Below the pieces are notes generated by a model, which was given only the letters and a program-made list of their open reading frames with translations, made no database searches and had not been told where the DNA came from. Position numbers and translations under genes: made by a program. Source: Acidobacteriota bacterium (GTDB taxonomy: Bacteria; Acidobacteriota; Terriglobia; UBA7540). From it: 8,082 nt of DNA. Positions 1 to 6,571 of the stretch are shown here, piece after piece (positions within the stretch are counted from its first letter, which is position 1; each line of letters begins with the position of its first letter). The stretch lies in the NCBI GenBank assembly GCA_021828225.1, contig JAKASH010000110.1:1-8082 (forward strand). Direction: 5' to 3'.

Positions 1-625
1 ATTGGCGGAACAGCAAGAATTGTGCAAAACATATGCGGTCGATCCAAGGCGCCAGGTCCCGTCGGGCTTGGGCCAAGGCTGCCGGTGTCCGCTGGACCAG
101 TTCGGGAGGCCACTCCAGGTAATAGGCACTGTTATACCGGACTTTCAGCGCGCGGAACAGGGCGTAGTCTTCCAGCCAATGCGCTTGGCTTTTCCGAAAC
201 TCATCAAAGGCGTTCCGCAAGTCCGGGCGCGGGCTGGCATTGAAGTAGGTCCAAAGCCTGTCGAGCAACCTATGTTTGAACGGGACGACGGTATCGTAAT
301 CAATGGCAGTGTCCAAGAACGACTGCCCCTCATAGTCACTCTCCCACAACAGTCCGTCTTCGATCAGGCAGTCCGGGCTGATCAGTAGTCCGTTGCCGGC
401 AAAAGATGACAGAGGTTGATAAGGTGAGTCGCCGTAGCCCGTGGGACCCAGCGGCAGTGCCTGCCACCAGCTCTGGCCCGCCTCGTGGAGGCGGTCAATC
501 CATCCGAACGCGGCTGGCCCCAAGTCGCCAATGCCGTAAGGCGAGGGCAGGGAAGTGACGTGCAACAGCAAACCAGAGGCACGGTATCCCGGCGGAAACG
601 GAGGAAGATTACTCGCGTTAGCCAT
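1..625 (-). CDS. malQ: 4-alpha-glucanotransferase (amylomaltase), N-terminal part, cut by window edge
   Basis: The enzyme transfers alpha-1,4-glucan segments between maltodextrins in the cytoplasm (GH77 family), producing longer chains that glycogen phosphorylase can use. The visible 208 residues contain the strongly conserved GH77 N-terminal blocks: ASGLLLHVTSLPSPYGIGDL at about 16-35, and WWQALPLGPTGYGDSPYQ at 53-70 followed by SSFAGNGLLISPD at 73-85. The catalytic carboxylates lie further on, outside the window; family members are usually about 500 residues. The ATG at 625-623 is the only ATG, GTG or TTG start in frame after the glgP stop that keeps the conserved block. Its Shine-Dalgarno match is poor (see separate entry). 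It lies 37 bp downstream of glgP on the same strand, so co-transcription is likely. Identification rests on recognised family motifs and is strong; the C-terminal part cannot be judged. Confidence 0.95.
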   Translation of the reverse strand, partial: MANASNLPPFPPGYRASGLLLHVTSLPSPYGIGDLGPAAFGWIDRLHEAGQSWWQALPLGPTGYGDSPYQPLSSFAGNGLLISPDCLIEDGLLWESDYEGQSFLDTAIDYDTVVPFKHRLLDRLWTYFNASPRPDLRNAFDEFRKSQAHWLEDYALFRALKVRYNSAYYLEWPPELVQRTPAALAQARRDLAPWIDRICFAQFLLFRQ

Positions 626-627
626 AA

Positions 628-632
628 CCTTC
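628..632 (-). promoter_or_regulatory. Weak, closely spaced ribosome binding site of malQ
   Basis: On the minus strand GAAGG ends only 2 nt before the malQ ATG, much closer than the usual 5-9 nt. No better start codon exists in frame between the glgP stop and the first conserved MalQ block, so the ATG is kept. Translation may depend on coupling to glgP, whose stop codon is 37 bp upstream; this is inference. Confidence 0.35.
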
Positions 633-662
633 AGAACGCCAATCGCGGCATCGACCGTCTTT

Positions 663-3173
663 CTATGGGACGGGACATGGCTCCGCCTTCCAGATATCGG
701 CTGCATACTCCGCAATAGTTCGATCGCTCGAAAACTTGCCCGAGCTCGCCACATTCAGGATTGCCTTCCGAGCCCAACCGTCCGGGTCCGCATACAGTTT
801 CGCGAGCCGCTGGTCCGCGTCGAGATAGGCCTTAAGATCCGCCAAATGCATGTAGTAGTCGCCATGCCCCAGCAGCGAATCATGCAGTGGAGTGAAGGAG
901 CCCGGTTCATTCCGGCTGAAATGGTCGGAGAAGATCAGATCCAGGGCCGCGCGTGTTTCAGGCTCGTTATCATAGTGCCACTGCGGGTTGTACCAACCGC
1001 GGCTGCCAGCCACTTGTTCCGCCGTAAGGCCGAAAAGGAAGAAGTTTCCCTCCCCTGCTTCCTCCGCCATCTCGATGGTGGCGCCATCGCGGGTGCCAAT
1101 GGTCAGAGCGCCGTTCATCATAAACTTCATATTGCTCGTCCCGCTGGCTTCATAGCCTGCCGTCGAGATCTGGTTCGAAACCTCGGTGGCCGGGATAAGC
1201 CGCTCGGCTACTGAAACGCAGTAGTCCGGCAGAAACAGAACCTTGAGCCGGCCACGCACCGCGGGGTCGCCGTCGATGGTCCCAGCCAGGTTATTGATGA
1301 ATTTGATGATCAGCTTTGCCAGGTGGTAAGCGGGCGCCGCCTTGCCGGCGAAAAAGAATGTCCGTGGTAACATTTCGAGGTCCGGATTTTCTCGCAGGCG
1401 GTTATAGAACACTACGATCCGCAGCGCATTGAGCAGTTGTCGCTTGTACTCGTGGATGCGCTTGACCTGGGAATCGAAGACGGTGTCGGGATCGACGACC
1501 TGGCCGGATGTCAATTTGAGCCAGTTGGCGAACTGCACTTTCGCCTCGCGTTTGGCCTTGCGGAAAGCGTCACGGAACCCCGTGTCATCGGCCAGCGGCT
1601 TGAGCCTGCTCAGTTGGCTGAGGTCGGTGATCCAGGCATCACCAATGGCATCGGTGATCGTGCCTGCGAGCGCTGGGTTGGCGAGCAGCAGCCAACGCCG
1701 CGGCGTTACGCCATTAGTTTTATTGTTGAAACGCTCGGGGAACATCTCCGACAGGTCCTTGACCGTCATCGTGCGCAGCAGTTCGGAGTGAATGGCCGCG
1801 ACCCCGTTGGTGCTGTGGGATCCGACGATCGCCAGGTTGGCCATGCGGATCTTTCGTTGATGACCTTCCTCGACAAGGCTCACGCGCGCGACACGCCCCT
1901 CATCACTAGGGTAGCGGGTTCGAACAGTGTCGAGCAGACGCTGATTAATCTCAAGGATAATCTCCAGGTGGCGCGGTAGCATAACCTCAAACCAATTGAG
2001 AGGCCACTTTTCGAGAGCTTCGGGCAGCAGCGTATGGTTCGTATAAGCTAGAGTTCTTTGTGTAATGTCCCAGGCCTGGTCCCACCCAAGGTTCGCTTCA
2101 TCAAGCAGAATTCGCATCAACTCGGGAACCGCCATCGCGGGGTGCGTATCGTTGAGCTGGAGGGCGACTTTTTCAGGAAATGCGCTCCAGTCGCTGTTGC
2201 TGTGGCGGAAGCGGCGTACGATATCGGCGAGCGAGCAGGCTACCAGGAAATACTCCTGTATGAAGCGCAACCCCTGCCCCATGCTTGTGGTGTCGTCGGG
2301 ATACAAGACTCGCGTAAGGGATTCAGCCGCCAGCGTGCCGGCCAGAGCAGCAACGAAATCACCACCACTGAATTGCTGAAAGTCAAAATAATTGGGTGCA
2401 GCGGCGGCCCACAGGCGAAGCGTATTGATGGTTTTGCCTCCGTAGCCCACCACGGGTCGATCGAAGGGGATCCCGATCACGCTGGAGGGCCGGCCAAGAA
2501 CTGGGCGCAGACCTCCCTCGCGCAACTCGAACGAACAGTTCAGCTTGACCTCAACCGCCTCGTAAAGCCGCTCGACCTCCCAGGGGTCCGGGTGCCGCAG
2601 CCAGTTGTCAGGCTGCTCGTTCTGCCAGCCGTCCCGCATGGATTGCTTGAAGATGCCATATTCGTACCGCAGGCCGTAGCCCATGGCCGGGAGTTGCATT
2701 GTCGCCATCGAGTCGAGGAAGCAGGCCGCCAACCGTCCCAGCCCTCCATTCCCCAGGCCCGCGTCAGGTTCCTGCTCGATCAGCGAGAGCACGTCAATCG
2801 CCTTTTGCCTCACCGCCTGCTCGGCAAAAGGTTCCAGCAAAAGGCTGGCGACATTGTTGGCCAGCGAGCGGCCAATAAGAAACTCCATCGAAAGGTAGTA
2901 GACCCGCTTAGGATTCACGCGTTCGTACGTGTTCTGCGTGAGTATCCATCGCTGGGAAAGGACGTCTCTGACTGAGCGGGCCATGGCCTCAAACTGCTCG
3001 CGCGGGCCGGCCGCTGCCACATCGACGACATCATCGAAGATGAGATGGCGTTCATACAACGCGTTATCTGTCCCCGAGAACTCAATAGGGCCGCAGCCGT
3101 ACTGCTTGAGGACCTTCGAAATCGCCTCAGATTCGGTTGACGTCTGGGAAACTTTCATTCCGGTTGAACTCAT
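663..3173 (-). CDS. glgP: Glycogen (alpha-glucan) phosphorylase
   Basis: This PLP-dependent GT35 enzyme cleaves terminal alpha-1,4-linked glucose from glycogen or maltodextrin with phosphate, releasing glucose-1-phosphate in the cytoplasm. At 836 residues it matches the usual 800-840. Landmarks are YYLSMEFLIGRSL at 92-104, DAGLGNGGLGRLAACFLDSM at 137-156, and the PLP-attachment region EASGTSNMKFMMNGALTIGT, where the Schiff-base lysine is about Lys683 (rabbit muscle enzyme Lys680). The C-terminal SSDRTIAEYAADIW is also typical. The GTSNMK form of the PLP motif is the one I recall from plant phosphorylases; animal and E. coli enzymes have GTGNMK. The start is supported by AGAGGG at 3181-3186, 7 nt before the ATG. 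It lies downstream of xfp (225 bp) and upstream of malQ (37 bp), all leftward. Assignment is firm; preference for glycogen or maltodextrin cannot be read from sequence. Confidence 0.97.
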   Translation of the reverse strand: MSSTGMKVSQTSTESEAISKVLKQYGCGPIEFSGTDNALYERHLIFDDVVDVAAAGPREQFEAMARSVRDVLSQRWILTQNTYERVNPKRVYYLSMEFLIGRSLANNVASLLLEPFAEQAVRQKAIDVLSLIEQEPDAGLGNGGLGRLAACFLDSMATMQLPAMGYGLRYEYGIFKQSMRDGWQNEQPDNWLRHPDPWEVERLYEAVEVKLNCSFELREGGLRPVLGRPSSVIGIPFDRPVVGYGGKTINTLRLWAAAAPNYFDFQQFSGGDFVAALAGTLAAESLTRVLYPDDTTSMGQGLRFIQEYFLVACSLADIVRRFRHSNSDWSAFPEKVALQLNDTHPAMAVPELMRILLDEANLGWDQAWDITQRTLAYTNHTLLPEALEKWPLNWFEVMLPRHLEIILEINQRLLDTVRTRYPSDEGRVARVSLVEEGHQRKIRMANLAIVGSHSTNGVAAIHSELLRTMTVKDLSEMFPERFNNKTNGVTPRRWLLLANPALAGTITDAIGDAWITDLSQLSRLKPLADDTGFRDAFRKAKREAKVQFANWLKLTSGQVVDPDTVFDSQVKRIHEYKRQLLNALRIVVFYNRLRENPDLEMLPRTFFFAGKAAPAYHLAKLIIKFINNLAGTIDGDPAVRGRLKVLFLPDYCVSVAERLIPATEVSNQISTAGYEASGTSNMKFMMNGALTIGTRDGATIEMAEEAGEGNFFLFGLTAEQVAGSRGWYNPQWHYDNEPETRAALDLIFSDHFSRNEPGSFTPLHDSLLGHGDYYMHLADLKAYLDADQRLAKLYADPDGWARKAILNVASSGKFSSDRTIAEYAADIWKAEPCPVP

Positions 3174-3253
3174 TTTAGTACCCTCTCTAAAGTCGGCTTA
3201 AGCTCTTAAAAAATGCTTCCGAGTTCCTATCGACAGGGCCGGTGCTGACTCTT

Positions 3254-3259
3254 TGCCAA
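3254..3259 (-). promoter_or_regulatory. Possible -35-like element upstream of glgP
   Basis: The minus strand reads TTGGCA about 80 nt before the glgP ATG, a 4/6-like match to the sigma70 -35 box. No good -10 box follows at 16-18 nt (GTCGAT occurs at 19 nt), so this is weak. The 225-bp spacer is long enough to hold a separate glgP promoter, but I cannot place one with confidence. Confidence 0.15.
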
Positions 3260-3350
3260 GTGCGGCCTGTCCCCTGGCGGTGAGCCAGGTGAGCTACTGG
3301 AAGGCTCTCGCTCACTACTTGGTTTCTCATGCGATAGCCACACTTACTTG

Positions 3351-3382
3351 CGACCGCCGGGCTCATAACGCCCCGGCGGCCG
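3351..3382 (-). terminator. Strong GC-rich hairpin just after xfp
   Basis: Starting 17 nt past the xfp stop on the minus strand, 3372-3382 pairs with 3351-3361 to form an 11-bp stem with one G-U pair, closing a 10-nt loop; the core is CCGCCGGG/CCCGGCGG. No U tract follows, so it is not a classical intrinsic terminator. It could be a partial terminator, an RNA 3'-end stabiliser, or a processing point between xfp and glgP messages. The position right after the stop codon supports a 3'-end role. Confidence 0.45.
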
Positions 3383-3398
3383 ACATGCCAATGCGCGA

Positions 3399-5816
3399 TT
3401 AATGGGGCCAAGCCCACTGATCAACCTCGGGCTTATCAACGCCGTGTTCGTAGGCGTAGTTCTGGCACTCGATCTGCATGTTGCGAAACTTCTCCTTGAC
3501 ATGAGCACCCGCCACGTGCAAAGCGGGTACGCGGTCTATGACATCGATGGCCAGGCTGAAGCGATCGATCTGATTCAGGATGGCCAGATCGAGTGGCGTA
3601 TTGATATTGCCCTTTTCCTTGTAGCCGCGCACGTGCAGGTTCTTGTGGTTGGTCCGCCGGTAAGTCAGGCGGTGGATCAACCAGGGGTAGCCATGGAAGT
3701 TGAAGATGATGGGCTTGTCTACAGTGAACAGGCTGTCGAAGTCCCTGTCGGAGAGGCCATGGGGGTGTTCGGTGGAAGGCGTAAGCTTAAAGAGATCGAC
3801 CACGTTCACAAAGCGGATCTTGAGATTGGGGAAGTGCTCGCGCAGCAGCACCACCGCTGCCAACGCCTCCTTTGTTGGGATGTCGCCAGCGCAGGCCATC
3901 ACCACATCCGGTTCTGAACCTTCGTCGTTGCTCGCTTTCGGCCAGATGCTGATGCCCTTGGTGCAATGCACAATGGCTTGTTCCATGGTCATGTACTGCA
4001 TATGCTTTTGCTTGTCGGCGACGATCACATTGATATAGCCCGTGCTTTTCAGACAGTGATTGGCCACACTGAGCAGACTGTTCGCGTCGGGCGGCAGGTA
4101 AATGCGGCAAACGTTCGGGCTCTTGTTGACCACCACGTCGAGGAAGCCGGGATCCTGATGGGTAAACCCGTTGTGATCCTGCCGCCATACGGTCGACGTA
4201 ATGAGCAGGTTGATCGAGGGAACGGGCGCGCGCCAAGGCAGTTCCTTGCACAGGGCCAGCCACTTGGCATGCATATTGAACATGGAGTCAATGACGTGGA
4301 CGAAGGCTTCGTAGGTGGAAAAGAATCCATGCCTGCCCGTGAGAGCATAGCCCTCATTCCAACCTTCCAGGGTGTGCTCGGAGAGCATCTCAAGGACGCG
4401 GCCATCGGTGGCCAGTTCGCCGCCGTCGGCGTCCTCGGGCAGGTAATCGGCCAGCCAAAGCTTTTTACTCACCTCGTAGATCGCATCAAGCCTGTTCGAT
4501 GTGTTTTCGTCGGGGCAGAACACGCGAAAATTCCCGGGGTTCAGGCGCATGACGTCGCGCAAAAATCGGCCAAGGGGGCGGGTGTTCTCAGCAGTGGTTT
4601 GCGCGGCTTTTTCCACCTCGATGGCGTAATCGCGAAAGTCCGGCAAGCGCAAGGCCTTCCGCAGCAAACCACCATTGGCGTGAGGATTGGCGCTCATCCG
4701 CCGCGTGCCCGTCGGGGCGATTTCCTTGAGCTCCGGGATCAGCCGTCCGTTTTCGTCGAATAACTCTTCAGGCTTGTAACTCCGCAACCAGTCTTCCAAT
4801 TGCTTCATGTGGGCCGGATTGCCGTGCATGCCGGAGAGCGGCACCTGATGGGCGCGCCAGAAACCTTCCACTTTGTGGCCATCGACTTCCTTGGGGCCGG
4901 TCCATCCCTTCGGGCTGCGCAACACGATCATGGGCCAGCGCGCGCGGGTGGCTTTCCCACTGGAGCGCGCTTCCTGCTGAATGCGGCGAATCTCGAGCAC
5001 GCAGTCCTCCAGCGTCGCGGCCATCGCCTGGTGCATAAACTCGACATCCGACCCTTCGACAAAATAGGGTGTCCAGCCGTAACCCTTGAACAGGCTCTCC
5101 AATTCCTCGTGGGAGATGCGCGAGAGGATGGTTGGGTTGTTGATTTTGTAGCCATTTAGATGGAGGATGGGCAGAACCGCGCCGTCGCGGATGGGGTTCA
5201 GAAACTTGTTGGAATGCCAGGAGGTGGCTAGCGGACCGGTCTCGGATTCGCCATCACCCACCATGACCGCTACCAGCAGGTCGGGATTGTCAAAGGCGGC
5301 TCCGAACGCGTGTGAGACGCTGTAACCCAGTTCGCCCCCTTCATGGATGGAGCCGGGGGTTTCCGGAGTGCAATGGCTGCCGATGCCGCCTGGAAACGAG
5401 AATTCCTTGAAGAACAATCGCATCCCCTCTTCATCTTCGCCCTTGTTCGGGTAAATCTCGGAATAGGTGCCCTCCAGGTAACCCGGAGCCAGGACGCCCG
5501 GCGCGCCATGGCCAGGGCCGGCCAGGAAGATAGCGTTGAGGTCGTATTTCTTGATCAGGCGATTGAGGTGAACATAGGTGAAACTCAACCCGGGACTCGA
5601 ACCCCAATGGCCCAGCAGGCGATCCTTGATGTGCTCCTCCTTCAAAGGTTTGCGAAGCAGAGGATTGTCACGCAGATAAATCATTCCGGCGGCCAGGTAA
5701 TTGCAAGCCCGCCAGTAGGCGTCTATCTTACGCAGCTCTTCGTCGGAAAGTGTCCATGGGGCACCTGCGCTAGGTCCGTGTACTGTCGTTTTTGTATCAC
5801 TGATAACACTTGCCAT
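3399..5816 (-). CDS. xfp: Xylulose-5-phosphate/fructose-6-phosphate phosphoketolase
   Basis: This thiamine-diphosphate enzyme splits xylulose-5-phosphate (to acetyl-phosphate and glyceraldehyde-3-phosphate) and often fructose-6-phosphate (to acetyl-phosphate and erythrose-4-phosphate), using phosphate. The 805-residue length is normal. Family landmarks are HWGSSPG at 70-76, GPGHG at 100-104, [11 protein letters not shown] at 146-156, the signature EGGELGY at 159-165, the TPP/Mg motif GDGE at 187-190, and NGYKINNPT at 221-229. [10 protein letters not shown] follows at 435-444, [12 protein letters not shown] at 479-490 and HQDPGF at 553-558. His70, His103, His148, Glu480 and His553 line up with the active-site residues known from bifidobacterial enzymes. 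The start is set by AAGGGGG (5821-5827) ahead of the ATG. It is the first gene of the leftward xfp-glgP-malQ row and has a long upstream region with structured elements. Whether it uses fructose-6-phosphate as well as xylulose-5-phosphate cannot be told from sequence. Confidence 0.97.
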   Translation of the reverse strand: MASVISDTKTTVHGPSAGAPWTLSDEELRKIDAYWRACNYLAAGMIYLRDNPLLRKPLKEEHIKDRLLGHWGSSPGLSFTYVHLNRLIKKYDLNAIFLAGPGHGAPGVLAPGYLEGTYSEIYPNKGEDEEGMRLFFKEFSFPGGIGSHCTPETPGSIHEGGELGYSVSHAFGAAFDNPDLLVAVMVGDGESETGPLATSWHSNKFLNPIRDGAVLPILHLNGYKINNPTILSRISHEELESLFKGYGWTPYFVEGSDVEFMHQAMAATLEDCVLEIRRIQQEARSSGKATRARWPMIVLRSPKGWTGPKEVDGHKVEGFWRAHQVPLSGMHGNPAHMKQLEDWLRSYKPEELFDENGRLIPELKEIAPTGTRRMSANPHANGGLLRKALRLPDFRDYAIEVEKAAQTTAENTRPLGRFLRDVMRLNPGNFRVFCPDENTSNRLDAIYEVSKKLWLADYLPEDADGGELATDGRVLEMLSEHTLEGWNEGYALTGRHGFFSTYEAFVHVIDSMFNMHAKWLALCKELPWRAPVPSINLLITSTVWRQDHNGFTHQDPGFLDVVVNKSPNVCRIYLPPDANSLLSVANHCLKSTGYINVIVADKQKHMQYMTMEQAIVHCTKGISIWPKASNDEGSEPDVVMACAGDIPTKEALAAVVLLREHFPNLKIRFVNVVDLFKLTPSTEHPHGLSDRDFDSLFTVDKPIIFNFHGYPWLIHRLTYRRTNHKNLHVRGYKEKGNINTPLDLAILNQIDRFSLAIDVIDRVPALHVAGAHVKEKFRNMQIECQNYAYEHGVDKPEVDQWAWPH

Positions 5817-5921
5817 GATTCCCCCTTCTGTTTCGTGGCCCCGAGATTTCAGGCGTTCTCACGGTGTCTGCGCTGGTGACAGGTGGGAAGTCTGCTTGTC
5901 AGTAGCCATTTCCTTCGGAGT

Positions 5922-6029
5922 GCTGCTTTTCGATGCGACGCAGCCCACCTTTATGCAACCAACCCCACTCGGGGTTGAGAATAGCCCCCGTGCCTCAAAG
6001 CCTCGATGGCCTGGCTTTTCGATCAGCCA
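5922..6029 (-). other. Stem-loop-rich block in the xfp leader
   Basis: Three inverted repeats lie here: GCTGC/GCAGC (5922-5926 with 5940-5944), CAACCCC/GGGGTTG (5960-5966 with 5971-5977, 4-nt loop, perfect 7 bp), and TGGCT/AGCCA (6012-6016 with 6025-6029). The first and third share the identical decamer GCTTTTCGAT in the loop and adjoining arm (5925-5934 and 6014-6023). On the minus strand these would fold in the 5' leader of xfp. The block could be a structured RNA leader or a dispersed intergenic repeat. I do not recognise a known riboswitch class. Confidence 0.35.
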
Positions 6030-6060
6030 AAAAAGGCAAGGAAGCAGCCGGCTTCCAGCC
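6029..6060 (-). terminator. Intrinsic-terminator-like structure upstream of xfp
   Basis: On the minus strand GGAAGC (6056-6051) pairs with GCTTCC (6045-6040) around a CGGCT loop. An outer GGC/GCC pair (6060-6058 with 6037-6035) extends the stem across a small T/TT internal loop. Six T residues (6034-6029) follow immediately. This has the layout of a Rho-independent terminator, yet no leftward protein gene ends nearby and xfp starts about 210 nt further on. It would therefore end a small RNA or act as an attenuator in the xfp leader. Confidence 0.45.
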
Positions 6061-6165
6061 CGCGCGACCGTCACCTTCTTGCCATGGACTTATCACGCCG
6101 TCATTCAATCCAAATCCCACATCCATCGAATCCGGCACGAATCCCACGTCCGATATCTGAGCCTC
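6035..6165 (-). ncRNA. Candidate small RNA or attenuated leader upstream of xfp
   Basis: Between the inferred leftward start (about 6165, from the candidate promoter at 6172-6200) and the terminator-like structure ending at 6029 lies a potential transcript of about 135 nt. Its 5' half carries six GGA motifs in 43 nt, four of them as GGATT. There is no convincing coding frame on this strand. Promoter, terminator and spacing together suggest an RNA gene or a prematurely terminated leader. Each part is individually weak and no known RNA family was recognised. Confidence 0.25.
6113..6151. repeat. Imperfect 12-bp direct repeat
   Basis: AATCCCACATCC (6113-6124) and AATCCCACGTCC (6140-6151) differ at one position and sit 27 bp apart. 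Two further AATCC copies are at 6107 and 6129. On the minus strand these read as repeated GGATT. The function is unknown; they could be protein-binding sites or RNA motifs. Confidence 0.5.
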
Positions 6166-6171
6166 ATGCTG

Positions 6172-6200
6172 ACATTAGGTGAGGCAGGCTGGTGCTTCAA
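6172..6200 (-). promoter_or_regulatory. Candidate leftward sigma70-type promoter
   Basis: The minus strand reads TTGAAG (6200-6195), a 17-nt spacer, then TAATGT (6177-6172). The -35 matches TTGACA at its first four bases and the -10 keeps the three most conserved positions of TATAAT. It borders an 18-bp palindrome, which fits a regulated promoter, and points towards xfp. Such matches also arise by chance. Confidence 0.3.
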
Positions 6201-6217
6201 CTGTCATTATTGACAGT
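6200..6217. promoter_or_regulatory. 18-bp operator-like palindrome
   Basis: ACTGTCATTATTGACAGT is a perfect 7-bp inverted repeat around a TTAT centre, typical in size and symmetry of a dimeric repressor or activator site. It touches the -35 of the candidate leftward promoter (shared base 6200). On the plus strand it includes TTGACA (6210-6215), but no good -10 follows. The binding protein is not identifiable from this window. A small RNA hairpin is an alternative. Confidence 0.4.
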
Positions 6218-6503
6218 CCCTCTGCATTAGACGATTGGCTCTGCCAGCGCTCGCCAGCTCATTGAGATTGAGAAGGTGCGGGAACTTTGATTGTGAGTGC
6301 AGCCCTGGGCGTTAAGCCCTTATTTCAGATCGGCGTCCCATGGGGTATTCGAGAAGCCGGATCCCTGCGGAAATGGCTGAGACATTGCCTTGTCATCTTC
6401 TGAACCCGTCACTGTAAGAATTGCCAGTAGCAACATCTTCGCGACTTGGCTAGCGTTGAATTGTGTTAGGTCCTCCACGGTTTTGCGTTAGACCCAAGCA
6501 CGA

Positions 6504-6533
6504 TGGCAATTGGTGGCAAAGACCGTCAGACGG
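6504..6533 (+). promoter_or_regulatory. Direct and inverted repeats before the DUF4136 gene
   Basis: TGGCAA occurs at 6504-6509 and again at 6514-6519, exactly one helical turn apart. A perfect palindrome CCGTC-A-GACGG follows at 6523-6533. They lie 39-68 nt before the DUF4136 start, where an operator or 5' UTR element could sit. A sigma54 reading was rejected because the GG-GC spacing is one base short. Confidence 0.2.
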
Positions 6534-6556
6534 AGAGCAACAATCGAATTTCGAAA

Positions 6557-6562
6557 AAGGAG
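6557..6562 (+). promoter_or_regulatory. Ribosome binding site fixing the DUF4136 start
   Basis: AAGGAG ends 9 nt before the ATG at 6572. The same frame is open upstream to an ATG at 6503, but that start has no comparable site and would put 23 polar residues ahead of a clear signal peptide. The 6572 start is therefore preferred. Confidence 0.8.
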
Positions 6563-6571
6563 AAAACGCCG

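Larger units (their letters stand above)
5817..6571. other. Long non-coding region between divergent xfp and the DUF4136 gene
   Basis: These 755 bp hold no ORF with a good ribosome binding site and recognisable protein. The short frames present (for example a 58-residue + frame at 6006-6182) have no Shine-Dalgarno sequence and no family resemblance I know. The region must hold the promoters of xfp (leftward) and the DUF4136 gene (rightward). It contains several perfect inverted repeats, a short direct repeat, a minus-strand terminator-like structure and a candidate leftward promoter, listed separately. From about 6240 to 6500 I see only weak, short repeats (GCCAGC twice at 6243-6258, ATTGAG twice near 6261). 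Confidence 0.7.

Noticed and set aside
2058..2975. 305-codon open frame on the plus strand inside glgP
   Set aside because: It is antisense to a complete, strongly conserved phosphorylase; its translation has no recognisable domain and it is a codon-bias shadow.
3187..3417. 76-codon GTG-start frame on the minus strand spanning the xfp-glgP gap
   Set aside because: It overlaps the xfp end and the glgP ribosome binding site, lacks its own Shine-Dalgarno sequence, covers the strong hairpin, and the translation resembles nothing known.
3966..4763. 265-codon open frame on the plus strand inside xfp
   Set aside because: It is antisense to conserved phosphoketolase sequence, without a recognisable protein family or ribosome binding site.
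6006..6182. 58-codon ATG frame on the plus strand upstream of the DUF4136 gene
   Set aside because: It has no Shine-Dalgarno sequence, a basic low-information translation, and it runs through the terminator-like and repeat structures.
5815..6213. 132-codon plus-strand frame overlapping the xfp start
   Set aside because: It begins inside the antisense of the xfp start codon region, has no ribosome binding site, and its translation looks non-coding.
6210..6238. Plus-strand TTGACA as a -35 box for the DUF4136 gene
   Set aside because: No acceptable -10 hexamer lies 16-18 nt downstream, and the hexamer is part of the palindrome.
6504..6519. Possible sigma54 (-24/-12) promoter before the DUF4136 gene
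   Set aside because: The GG and GC elements are separated by 9 instead of 10 bases, and the flanking consensus is poor.
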